From: Haliotis asinina
Taxonomy: Eukaryota > Mollusca > Gastropoda > Lepetellida > Haliotidae
NCBI RefSeq assembly: GCF_037392515.1
Contig: NC_090288.1
Span: 61,117,673-61,181,672 of the forward strand
Direction of reading: 5' to 3'
Length of the DNA: 64,000 bases
How positions within the stretch are numbered: position 1 is the first letter of the stretch; each line of letters opens with the position of its first letter. Under the pieces are notes generated by a model. That model had not been told where the DNA came from, ran no database searches, and saw only the letters and a list, made by a program, of their open reading frames with translations. Positions 46,020-57,515 of the stretch are shown here, one piece after another. A program made the position numbers and the translations under genes.

Positions 46020-46640
46020 CAGAGTTATGCAGCATATGGCACTATATACGTCAGGGGTACGTTTGCATCCTATGACACAATGAACGTCAGATGTATAGCA
46101 TTCTGTGACACAATGTATGTCAGATTTATATGTCATCCTATGACACAACGTACGTCAGTTATATAACATCCTGTGATACAACGCACGTCAGAAATATAAC
46201 ATCCTTTCATACAACGCACGTCAGAAATATAACATCCTGTGATACAGCGCACGTCAGTTATATAACATCCTATAACACAATGAACGTCAAATGTATGGCA
46301 TCCTATAACACAATGAACGTCAAATGTATGGCATCCAATGATGCAATGAACGTCAGATGTATGGCATCCTGTGACACAACGTACGCCGCTGGCATATGGC
46401 ATTCTATGACAAAATAAACGTCATATCATATGGCATCCTGTGACACAATGTACATCAAGGTTATATGGAATGCTCTGCCACTATGCATGTCATAACAAAA
46501 TATGGCATGCTATGACACAATACGTGTGCGTGGTATTCTATGATATTCAATATGGTGAGACTACATGGCATCCTGTGACATAACATGCATCTGTTCTGTA
46601 TGGCATCCTATGACACAATGTACGTGTTTTGTGTAAGGTA
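46020..46640. repeat. 33-bp minisatellite, about 18 copies
   Basis: Units of CACAATGAACGTCAAATGTA then TGGCATCCTATAA, with length variants towards the right. Opposite-strand open frames here are repeat translations. Confidence 0.9.
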
Positions 46641-47279
46641 TTCTGTGACACTGTGTGGGTCAGATATCGGAGACATGTGGTAACTCAGTATCCGTCCATT
46701 GTACATGGCATCCTATAACAAAAATGTCACCCTATCTATACTGCATGACGCCATGAGTGTGGTATACAAGCAAGTGAATATGGCATCTTACTATACAATC
46801 CTTATAAAGGTATTATTGGCATCAGTTTGATAAGGATCCTAATTGATAATGCAGTGAAAGTATCACATCCATTGTTTGGATGCCAATGTCGTTAGGCTAG
46901 ATTCTGCTCCACGTGTTATGTATCTGCGGGTACATTCATATTTGATTTTACACGACAATAACGAAAAATACTTCGGTAGATAGATCAAACAAAACAAAGA
47001 CTTCATTTTGTCTTTATACTTCAACACATTCTTCGTGCAAACATAGGATGTTTAGTTGCCCAGAAAATACAATTTGACGTGTAAGTTTACATACTGACAA
47101 TGACCAGTTCAATCAATGTTTGTTAAATGCGCCCTGCCGGAGTAAACATGGGACAAAAGAAGGTCACATAATAAACCAGTGCACGGAGAGGAGAACATCT
47201 ATGAGCAGTTAGACATGCCATCTAATAGACTGTTTAGCTACACAATTATTTCTGTGGGAGGCATTTTAAAAGTTGTAAA

Positions 47280-47462
47280 GATAAAGGAAAATCATGTTCT
47301 ATGAATAGTCAGCGTCTATATTGTAATGAGTACGACGTTTCGGCGTAGGTACTAACATCGTTAAGATTTAACTTTGCTTGATAACGGTGTAAGTACCTAG
47401 CTGTAATGTCGTTGCATAAAGAAATTAACTATTCATAGAACCTGGTTTTCCTAAATAATTAT
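47280..47462. mobile_element. Nested palindromic short element
   Basis: The outer arms AGGAAAATCATGTTCTATGA (about 47286) and its diverged complement TCATAGAACCTGGTTTTCCT (about 47436) enclose a second inverted pair, TAGGTACTAACATCGTTA against TAACGGTGTAAGTACCTA. The inner part has an ACGTTTCGGCG phrase. Confidence 0.6.
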
Positions 47463-47517
47463 TCCAGAATATTTAGTTTGTATAAATAATGCATATAGAT
47501 ATTGATAACTGATTGGC

Positions 47518-47602
47518 CATTCATTCATTCATTCATTCATTCATTCATTCATTCATTCATTCATTCATTCATTCATTCATTCATTCATTCATTCATTCAT
47601 TC
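47518..47602. repeat. (ATTC)n microsatellite, about 21 units
   Basis: A perfect tetranucleotide run. Confidence 0.97.
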
Positions 47603-47609
47603 AGTACAA

Positions 47610-48630
47610 AGTCTCTGTAAATGAACGATGTCAATCGCCAGCCCATCAATGGATGAGTTGCCGATAAACAGAATCCGCAGTCTGTGCCACGGACATGCAG
47701 AGCTGTGTTGACAGCACAGGGTGGCCACTACCGGTCGGAGCAACCCCTGCTGTGACAGGAGAGTCGGTATTTCCGTTATGTCTATAGAACGTGTGACATA
47801 ACTTTAGGGCTTGTGTCAAGCGAATGAAATATGGACGTTTCCTGTGCGTTTCCGTGTTGAAGAGTGTATAGTGATATAAAACAAGCATACAGAATAGCGG
47901 CCATGTCTAAGCCCCGCGCTGGGATTCGAATCATGTTTCTTCTGATCAGAAGTCGGACTCCAAAGAGAACAACCCCCTACAGCATGACCCATTGCACCTT
48001 TACATAAACGCACGCACACGCGCGCGCACACACTGTCACTAAATAAGCAGCCTAACTTCAGTACATGCAACATTCAACTCAGTAGCACAAAATTCTTTTC
48101 TCTGAAATATCATCTGCGTGAATGACATCAGTACCTCTTAACAGTTACCATCTTGTCCTTGACAGAACAATGTAGGCTGCCAAAATGATTGTTTCGTTTT
48201 TGTGTGTCGACATTGCATAACTTTAGTGGTGACAGCACGGGTCCTGGACTTGGTTTATTGATGACAGAAATAAATCAATGGTGTTAAACAAAGATGCAGA
48301 GCTTGAAACTTCAAGATATTTACTACTCTTCTTTGATTTCATCGTGGTGAAATATGTCCTCATAAACTTGACAACTTGATTCAACTGTCATTTCAGTACT
48401 CACTGTTTATATGTTCAATGTCGGCGATGGCTGCCCTAAATGTCATATTGGTATTATCATATTGACTGGGGCAAACATCAATCAAGCTTCAAAGTGTTCG
48501 GTACAAAGGAAGTTTCGTCGGTGTTTCAGTAGTATGTGTGTGCGTGTGCACGTGTGTTTATGTTTTATACTGATCACTGTAATACATTCATTTTCAGCTT
48601 TGTAATTATGTGAATCATCACGGGTGATAT
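47610..48630. other. Intergenic, nothing recognised
   Basis: Minus-strand open frames at 47646-48073 have no motif. A CGCACGCACACGCGCGCGCA patch lies at about 48010. Confidence 0.4.
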
Positions 48631-48636
48631 ATATTC

Positions 48637-49690
48637 ACCCACACACATGCAGTCACATACAAGGGTACGTGTACGCACACATGCAGTCATGCACACATGC
48701 AGTCACATACACAGATACGTATACCCACGTGCAGTGACATACGAAGATACTTGTACCAACACAAGTGCAGTGACAAGCACAGACACGTGTAACCACACAC
48801 ATACGTCATTTTATATAGACACGTGCAGTCATTTGCACAGATACGAGTAGACACACACGTCCAGTCAAATACGGATATGTGTACCCACACATGTGCAGTC
48901 AAATACGGATATGTGTACCCACACATGTGCAGTCAAATACGGATGTGTACCCACACATGTGCAGTCAAATACGGATATGTGTACCCACACATGTGCAGTC
49001 AAATACGGATGTGTACCCACACATGTGCAGTCAAATACGGATATGTGTACCCACACATGTGCAGTCAAATACGGATATGTGTACCCACACATGTGCAGTC
49101 AAATACGGATATGTGTACCCACAGATGTGAAGTCACATGCTGATATGTGTACCCACAGATGTGAAGTCACATGCTGATGTGTGTACCCACAGATGTGCAG
49201 TCACATGCTGATATGTGTACCCACACATGTGAAGTCACATGCTGATATGTGTACCCACACATGTGAAGTCACATGCTGATGTGTGTACCCACACATGTGC
49301 ATGTGTACCCACACATGTGCAGTCAAATACGGATATGTGTACCCACACATGTGCAGTCAAATACGGATATGTGTACCCACAGATGTGAAGTCACATGCTG
49401 ATATGTGTACCCACAGATGTGAAGTCACATGCTGATATGTGTACCCACACATGTGAAGTCACATGCTGATATGTGTACCCACAGATGTGCAGTCACATGC
49501 TGATATGTGTACCCACAGATGTGAAGTCACATGCTGATGTGTGTACCCACAGATGTGAAGTCACATGCTGATATGTGTACCCACAGATGTGAAGTCACAT
49601 GCTGATATGTGTACCCACAGATGTGAAGTCACATGCTGATATGTGTACCCACAGATGTGAAGTCACATGCTGATGTGTGTACCTAGACAT
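48637..49690. repeat. About 34-bp minisatellite with two sequence types
   Basis: Units share a GATATGTGTACCCACA core. The left block (48850-49120) carries TGTGCAGTCAAATACG. The right block (49125-49690) carries TGTGAAGTCACATGCT, with a short return of the first type at 49310-49385. About 31 units in total, some two bases shorter. Confidence 0.93.
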
Positions 49691-49699
49691 GTTTAGTTA

Positions 49700-51780
49700 C
49701 ATGCACAGGCACATGCTTACTCTGTTACGTTCTAAGCGCTATGCTGGACTGTTCTGAACGCTAGATGACCAGCTGTGTACAGCAACAAGAAGACGCTGCA
49801 TTATTGGCAGCAACACCTGCCGACAGACACGACAACTACTTCCTCCTGTACCCCGCCCTAGCCCCACTGAACCCCTCGTCCTGTCCCCACAGGCGAGGTC
49901 CTGATGTATTGTTCCCGTGGCGTCATTGTTTTCTGACCTATATTTCAACTTTAAACTCTCTTGCTTCTTTTATGTATTCATTTGTGTCGTTCATTTATGT
50001 TAAGTGCCAAGTAAACGGTGAAGTCAAGACTTCCAAGCACAACAGGGAAAAGAGAGATAGAAACACTGATATATAGGGAAATAGACAGATAGAAAGCCGG
50101 GCAGAGAGATACACAGAGAAAGACATCGGACGTAGCAGTGTTCACCCCTCAGGGAATCAAACCCCAGATGAGTGAATGATTTTAAGTTTAATTATTTTTA
50201 TGTTATTATTATTATTATTATGTAATACAACGTTGTTACCACATGACCAGCACAAGACACATAATCAAGTTACCCACCACGTAAATATTTAAATAACGTT
50301 GGATTTGACACATTCTGGCCCCGAACCCAGTCCAAGTCGGATCTTTCGATATGCATTCTATGTTAGGCTAATTTCTAAATGGAATTCCTTAAAGGATATT
50401 TATATAGCGCACATATCCACACACCTATTGCTTGCTCAAACCGCTGGTATTTGTTTTCCCTCGATCACTGGATGTCCGTCTCAGCGTCACATCGTATAAT
50501 CAATCTCAACTCCCCGGGGAGTATAAAACTCTTGTTACCACTTGGCGCATCCTCATTCTAATTCCTTCCCAAACATGTCACATGTGTGTACACCATGTTT
50601 GCCCGACAGTTCAGATAACGTTGCATCTTCAGTTCATAGTTGTCGCACTGATGAAGACAATAAAAGTCAGTGATGATGAGCTATAAAAGTCAGTGATGTT
50701 TCAAGGTGCTTTCATTCATTTGTTCAGCTCCTTTTCAGTCTGTCGGCTTAACGGGAACTGGACGGAAGGACGGTCAAAGAATGGCGACCCCGAGACCGCT
50801 GGCTTAGCAGTGCTCGCGATGATGAAGAAATGGCTCTTGTCAATTGTCAGAGTTCAGAAGGGCCATGATGGATCACACTCCGACGTCTGACATTTGGAAC
50901 TCAGGACTCAGGTCATCACCGAGAAGGTGCTGAAGTGAGTACCGACATCGCTTAATACCTCGGACATTGATAACAGTTAAGCCTCACGCCGTGGCATTTG
51001 GCAAGTTTACGACGTCAGACCGAGGACGGAACGAGAAACCTGTCTCCGACATATCCTTTGAGATGATATACTTGATGGTCCAAACCATGTCATAAGGATT
51101 AAAGATTTTTTTGTTCTGGCAACTTTTTTATTACTCGTGGACAAAGGATGTGCTGTTATGACAGGAGTAAAACCAGATGTAATGGAGTGATTCACGCGCT
51201 GACAGTGGGTCTCGCCGGTAGTAGCCTCGTGTGAGCCGTGACATGGACACGTGGTGTCAACAGCGCCATCACTTCCACATACTGAAGTGTCGTGAAGCAA
51301 CATCCAATCTCTCCGTTGCAAAGGATGTAAAGGTCCTTCTTAAACCACATAAAATACAACTGAACAGAGCAATGTGTACAATTTGAATTCGACCTTAAAG
51401 AGGACCGGAGAATAAAACTGAAAGTATAGTAGATAAAAAGATCGGAAGTACAGTAGATCTGTATTTGTACTATACTGCTTTGTAGCTTTGCGATATACTA
51501 CTGCAGACACGGTCTCATACACACTGGGTATGCATCTATCCATACTTGCACAACAACAAGCGGTGTACGTCCACCACATCAGGTGCTACCAATATTTGTC
51601 ACATGTCACCTAAGACAGTCACTAAACATTAACAAACTGTATTGACATACTTCATATACTACACAGCAAAACTATGGTAACACTCTAAAAGTTGATAGTC
51701 ACATACATTAACTTAAACGTGGTGAGGTCATTTATACTCTACGGTAAATGAAACGTTTTGTGTGATTAATGATTGCTTTA
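49700..51780. other. Intergenic, no gene supported
   Basis: Contains a dispersed repeat at 50380-50575, a (TTA)n run at 50202-50222 and no convincing exon. The plus-strand frame at 49765-50076 lacks any motif. Confidence 0.4.
50380..50575 (+). repeat. Dispersed repeat, second copy of the 44095-44215 family
   Basis: TTTATATAGCGCACATATCC leads into the body shared with 44095-44215 (TCGATCACTGGATGTCCGTC, CTCAACTCCCCGGGGAGTAT). The extra left part suggests a longer parent element. Confidence 0.7.
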
Positions 51781-51976
51781 AACGAAATGTTAGAACATGC
51801 AGTAAAGCAACTGATTCAAAAGTTGTTGAGCTGAAATGGAAGACTGTCAAAAACTGCTCAAACAAGGGTGCTGAAACACACCAATCTTTTGATTCAAAGG
51901 CTCAATCATAACAGCCTAGTGCGTGTGGATGACAAACTTCTCATGCAGGAAAGCTACCGATTCGAAATCTGGCTAC

Positions 51977-52345
51977 AGAACACTACGGGTAAGTATAGAC
52001 GCTCCTCAACACTGAAGCCGTGTACCATCACGCCATCTGGCGACAGGCGACAGAACACCACCGGTCAGTATAGACGCTCCTCAACACTGAAGCCGTGTAC
52101 CATCACGCCACCTGGCGACAGGCGACAGAACACCACCGGTCAGTATAGACGCTCCTCAACACTGAAGCCGTGTACCATCACGCCATCTGGCGACAGGCGA
52201 CAGAACACCACCAGTCAGTATAGACGCTCCTCAACACTGAAGCCGTCTACCATCACGCCACCTGGCGACAGGCGACAGAACACCACCGGTCAGTATAGAC
52301 GCCCCTCAACACTGAAGCCGTCTACCATCACGCCACCTGCTGACA
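51977..52345. repeat. 75-bp minisatellite, nearly five copies
   Basis: Units run CGACAGGCGACAGAACACCA, CCGGTCAGTATAGACGCTCC and GAAGCCGTGTACCATCACGC. The unit length is a multiple of three, so the 161-residue plus frame (repeat NTTGQYRRSSTLKP) stays open. No signal peptide or splice context supports a gene. Confidence 0.93.
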
Positions 52346-52782
52346 TGGTGTGAAGGAGGCTTTGAGGAATGTTATTGCGTAACGAAAGCCCCAAAATGCT
52401 GCACGATTCAGTCAAACATCGCTTTAAAGGAACTAACAAAACTAAAAGCAGAGAGAATTCAAACCCACTCCCAAAATTTGGCCATGCTTGTAAAAATACC
52501 AAGACGGAGAAACGAAGTTACTAGATGGATGCGTCTGGTGTTCAATGGTTGCCACATCTGGTCAGAATGCTTTTTCGGATATCATCGCCATGTCTGATAT
52601 GTGAGGAATGTTATAGGCCACAAGCCCAGGTTACCCAATAACATAGTCTGCCGAGTATTGCTTATCTACCCATTCGGATCCAGGATGTGGATGTCTCATT
52701 CGGATTTATCAACGAAGTGTTCACTTGCATATATTAACAAAGATTTATATAGCTCGCGGATGTATTAACAACGACAGATACG

Positions 52783-52882
<100 letters not shown>

Positions 52883-53054
52883 CAGGCAGATAACGCATTA
52901 ACATATCCATTTGTTGAATGTTTGGAACATGCAGTGAAGCAACTGATTCAATATTTTGTTCAGTCTGAGTGAACTGAACCATTGTCAAAAACTGCGAAAA
53001 ACAAGGGTGCTGAAACACAACAGCACCATGTTTGATTCAAAAGGCCAAGTACAA

Positions 53055-56030
53055 CACAATGTTGATATTTTCGATTATCAAGAGGGGTGTATGTCTGCGG
53101 CGTGTGCATTGACAGGGCATGAATGGATCATACCAGTCACACATTCCACAACAAGCATGACCATGGCACTTGTGTTCCAATATCATTTGCTAATGTCCCA
53201 AACTGTTGTTATTCCGCAGTGTTTCGAACTCTACCCACATGAACGGATCTAATGCTTTGAACATAGAAGTTGTTGATGTGTACATTTACGTCATTGAACC
53301 TGAACTCATTATCTGATCACAATGAAATTTCACATCATGCAAGATCAGTTGGTGACACTAATGATCCCCAATGGTGATACCACACAATGACTGCGAAATG
53401 CTATCACAATGCGCAGACATAACCGAGAATTTGGGGTTCGATAGAGCGGACATCAGTAATCACAGCAGCTTGAATCCTGGGTAAATGTGTTGCCAACGGC
53501 TAGGTCGCGAGGACTCGAGCTGGCAGACCTAACCCAAACCTCAGCAGAATCAAACCTTCGCCTGTTGTCAAAAGGCGTCCTGTGAATTGTATGATCCTAA
53601 CACCGTAACAAATGGTCGTCTTGGTAACACCAGGGGCATTATGCGTACCAGTGACGTCACAACGTGCCTACAGACAAATCGCAGATGGCAGAAAAAAGTT
53701 GTTGGCGACGTAGCGGCGAGTAATCCATAGTAACAGTTCCTGACCATAATCACTAATCTTTGGACAGAGGGTCATGATGAGTCCAGTCGTAGTTTTTTGA
53801 ACAGCCAGATGGTAACGCCAGAAACCATCATGCCTGGGCGTCACTATTATATACAAAGAGAAGACATACAGACAATGGACTGATCCACTAAGTCCCCTGA
53901 CATGACGTAAACAGAGGGTGAGCTTGTGTCCACCAGTAGCATGTCTACTGTCTCCCCAAACATGATGTGGGCACAAAAATATTGATCCTCAACACACATA
54001 AGCGCGCGCAGGCATGGGCGTTCATGCAGGTACCAACTCTTACGCACTCATACCTGTACACTGACACAAGCATGATGACAAGTGTATGAACTTGAGCAAA
54101 TAAATCCGTACATGATATTGATACCACATGGACAAGTACATACCTTCAATAATGTCTGATTTTCAAACACACACACGCACGCATGCACGCACACAGGCAC
54201 ACAGGCACACGCGCACACACAATGCAATACTCACAAGACGATCGACAGCATTAACATAGTTTATACCTCATCATGGAATATTGTGAATATGTTCGTACTG
54301 GGAGCATTACCTTTAGCATGAACATAGGACGGACTCAGGCCAGCCATGCTGCACCCTGACTTTGATGAATTAAGTGGAGACACTCTAATTCAAGCCAGTT
54401 CACAAGTTCTACATAACGACGTTTCACTAAACCAAGTATAGCACCCCATGTGACAAGAATCGGAGACTGCTCTGCCCTTCACACTGCTAATACATCGTCC
54501 AACTATGGCTAATATGTTGTGTGTCCATTCTCACGTGTTGTGATAGATGTCGTTCTGCACGTCCAAAACACACCCATCAGTGTCCTTGATTAACAACCTG
54601 TTTGAATAGGGACACACGTTTACCGTTATTCTCACCCACCATGTCCCGCCACCCTCGACGGGAGACAGGAGATCAGGAGTTAAGAAAAACATAATTAAAT
54701 GACATATATGTACTTACATTAGTTGGTTTATCTCAGTGTGGAACCCCGGTATCTGCCTACATAAGTTAATGTTCCATCTAAGGTAAGTCTCCACTGCCAA
54801 CACGGTACAGAGTGACGGCAGGCGACACGGTGGTATAGGGCTAACCCAACTGGTTACGCATCACTGGTTTAATGCGATGACACTGTGACAAATGGCTGTC
54901 AAGGAAGCCTCGACGCGCTCACCAAGACTCTCGCCCCTCACCAGTAATTACCTGGCTTACAACAGTTATATATCTTTCTTACATCCCTGAATCATCTGGG
55001 GCGGCTTCGTCAGATATGGTCTTCCGTCATGGTGATGAAGGTTCTTAATTGGCGATGGGAGTTGTAAATGTGGTATGTTCGCTATTACTAAGTAGGTAAT
55101 CTGATTTAATCATTGCCACTATCACCCACGTACATGACTCATTATCCCTCGCTGTAAATTATGCTAGGATTTTCTGTTAAGCAATATTGGATCACTAATT
55201 ATATTCACACATCAATTGGTTATTCCGTCAGACGCGTGCACGTAGTCGCAGGTGAGTAATCATAGGTCGGTGATTGTCACTGATTTTGGTTTGATGAGGA
55301 TATAATTGGTCATTACAATCGGAATTTGATAATATTATATATAATAGAGGATATTCAGTTTAGTAAAGCGCCAGTGTCATGACGCGTTAAAACTATTCAC
55401 AGATGAAGCAGAACGTTAAGTGAACGCTGTACATAGTGAAAAGGAACGTCATTAGTGTTTTCTTAAAAAAGTCCAGGGTTAATTTTGAGTGGTTTAGAGT
55501 CCCATAAGAGAGGCGCGACATGCTGAAAATTCTTCTTTCCAAAAGAGGAGAACCGAGTTTGAGGTCCTTTAAGGTGCTGTTGATCCTGGAGTTCTGGACG
55601 CCTCATACTGAGTCAGGAGAGACGAGAGATATTTAATGTTCGCTTTTTATGACCACCTGTGCTCGTGTGTTAGGACCGAACATTAAAACTAAATTATATT
55701 GTATTGTAAGACTAACCTGTTTCCAAAAGCTTTTCTTCACTTGTACACAACAGTGTCCTCCGACACAGTTTAACAGAACTGACATCGGCCCATCGATCAC
55801 TGTGGGGTGGTTGCATATACATGTATACTGAACCGCACAAGAAACGCAAGGTAAAAACAATGAAATCTCATAAACGCAAGCGTTTTATGTTGATATGTTG
55901 ATGTCTTCTATTTAAATAATTGACTAAAATAGCAATGCGTTTCTTTTGCTGTTTAGTACATTTCTATAAAAGTCGCAAATGTGTACTCCCCGAATGACTC
56001 CGGATTTTCATCTATCATGGTACCGACGTA
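53055..56030. other. Intergenic, no gene seen
   Basis: Holds a CA/CG-rich ACACACGCACGCATGCACGC run at about 54168 and a few featureless open frames. Nothing else is supported. Confidence 0.4.
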
Positions 56031-56032
56031 GT

Positions 56033-56330
56033 GAGTGAGTGAGTGAGAGGTTTTACGTCCCTTCTAGAAATATTCCAACAACATCACGGCGTAAGAATGA
56101 AGATTTATATGGATATCAACTTCTTTATGAGAGAACACAACGTTTCGGAGTTAATGCTTACTCCTTCATCTTTCACTTATGTATTTTCACTTCTAAATGA
56201 CATTCAAAGACCTAACATCACGGCGGATGACATCTGAAATGGGTTTCACATGTTGTACCCATGTGGGGAATCAAAACCGGGTTTAATGCTTTATCCACAA
56301 GGCTACTCCAAGGCTCCCTTATACCGACTG
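56033..56330 (-). mobile_element. SINE, family B, split by an insertion
   Basis: The SINE runs GTGAGTGAGTGAGTGAGAGG to AACATCACGGCG (56099) and resumes at a second AACATCACGGCG (56214-56225) into CCCATGTGGGGAATCAAAAC and a GGCTACTCCAAGG end. Confidence 0.8.
56100..56213. mobile_element. 114-bp insert inside the SINE, with a 12-bp target duplication
   Basis: The insert includes CACAACGTTTCGGAGTTAAT and CTTACTCCTTCATC. It is flanked by identical AACATCACGGCG copies (56088-56099 and 56214-56225), the size expected for LINE-driven insertion. Confidence 0.8.
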
Positions 56331-56721
56331 ACCATGCATGACATAACAAAATCATTCTTTAGAGCGTCGTTTAATCACAAAGCACCTCGATGTCAAGGAA
56401 ACAAATTTCGGAATCAGTTCTCGAGAATAATTGAACTATTAACACGGTGTACAGTGAACGTTTTGACAGGTAGTTATATCTGTGAAGGATGACGCAGATT
56501 AAGGTTAAAGCAAAGGCATGTTCGATTCCAAACATTACATATGCGTGTTGACATCATTCGCGAGCCCCCCCCCCCCCCCCAAGCTGCTACAAAATGCGTC
56601 GTAAAACATTACTCATTCGTGGTCCGCTGTGAAAGAATCATTTAAGTTGTGGGACCGACCTTCTATCAGCTTAAATACACTCTCGGGGACAAGATTTGTG
56701 CTTATCATCAGCAGTAAATGC

Positions 56722-56976
56722 CAATGAAGGTCCGGGGTAGAATAGGTCTTCAGCAACCCTTCCTTGCCATAAAAGGCGACTATACGCTATTACGTAAGAA
56801 GTGACTAAGGGAATCGGGTAGTCAAGCTCTCTGACTTGGTTGGCACCTGCCATCGATTTCCAGTTGCGCAGATCAATGCTTATGCTGTTGATCACTGGAT
56901 TGTCTGGTCCAGACTTGATTATTTACAGACCGCCTAGAATATTACTTAGTGCGACTTAAAACTGATCTCACTCATT
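56722..56976 (+). mobile_element. SINE, family A
   Basis: AAGGTCCGGGGTAGAATAGG, a locally duplicated CGACTA..GTAAG part, CACTGGATTGTCTGGTCCAG and a worn tail (AACTGATCTCACTCATTC). Confidence 0.8.
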
Positions 56977-57077
56977 CATCAGTAGTAAATGTTTTATGGT
57001 AATAACAATGAAAACTTTCTCGATATATCTGAAATATGTAACAAAACCAGTTATCACTTGTACAGTGTGTACTTAGG

Positions 57078-57083
57078 TTTTAT
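57078..57083 (-). terminator. Possible poly(A) signal of the galaxin-like gene
   Basis: TTTATT on the plus strand (AATAAA on the gene strand), about 435 bases after the stop. No closer signal was seen. Confidence 0.4.
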
Positions 57084-57235
57084 TCAGTTAAAAGCGTTAA
57101 GCCGTAGCAGAGTTGTGTAAACATGAGTATGTGTTTATATAAATCTATAGACTATCTGGTTAATATTAGCTGTAAAGCATGTCATGGAATAGACGACATA
57201 CATTGATACGGATTGTCCATCAAAATGAGCAGAAG

Positions 57236-57300
57236 CAAATACATGATACATAACGAAAACGCTAAGACTGACTTGCGCTTGAGACAGACTAAACCAGATA
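57236..57300 (-). repeat. Diverged second copy of the galaxin exon 2 donor region
   Basis: ATGATACATAACGAAAACGC then TAAGACTGACTTG resembles the intron start at 59250-59290 (ATGATACATGACGAGGACGC then CATGACTGACCTG). A segment with a donor was therefore duplicated to a place downstream of the gene. Confidence 0.5.
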
Positions 57301-57515
57301 CTGGTTTGGAACACACTCATACATGGTACTGTTTGGCAAAGACGTTCATATGTACTGACAAAAGCTGTGATTAATACACAGTAAACTGAAATTCACTAGT
57401 AAGCTTTACAAATACAGCCTAATTCTCATGCCTGATTCTGTGAATTGGTTTCAACATGCGTCCATGTTGTATGTAAACATTTTGAAAAGCCACATTGTGC
57501 TACAAGTGAGTTTGT

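Noticed and set aside
46130-46417. Overlapping opposite-strand Cys-rich or Met-rich frames
   Set aside because: Products of the 33-bp minisatellite.
48637-49690. Possible CRISPR-like array of about 34-bp units
   Set aside because: Units are contiguous with no unique spacers, in a eukaryotic genome; it is a minisatellite.
51868-52353. 161-residue Thr-rich repeat protein
   Set aside because: It coincides with a 75-bp minisatellite; no signal peptide, promoter or splice context.
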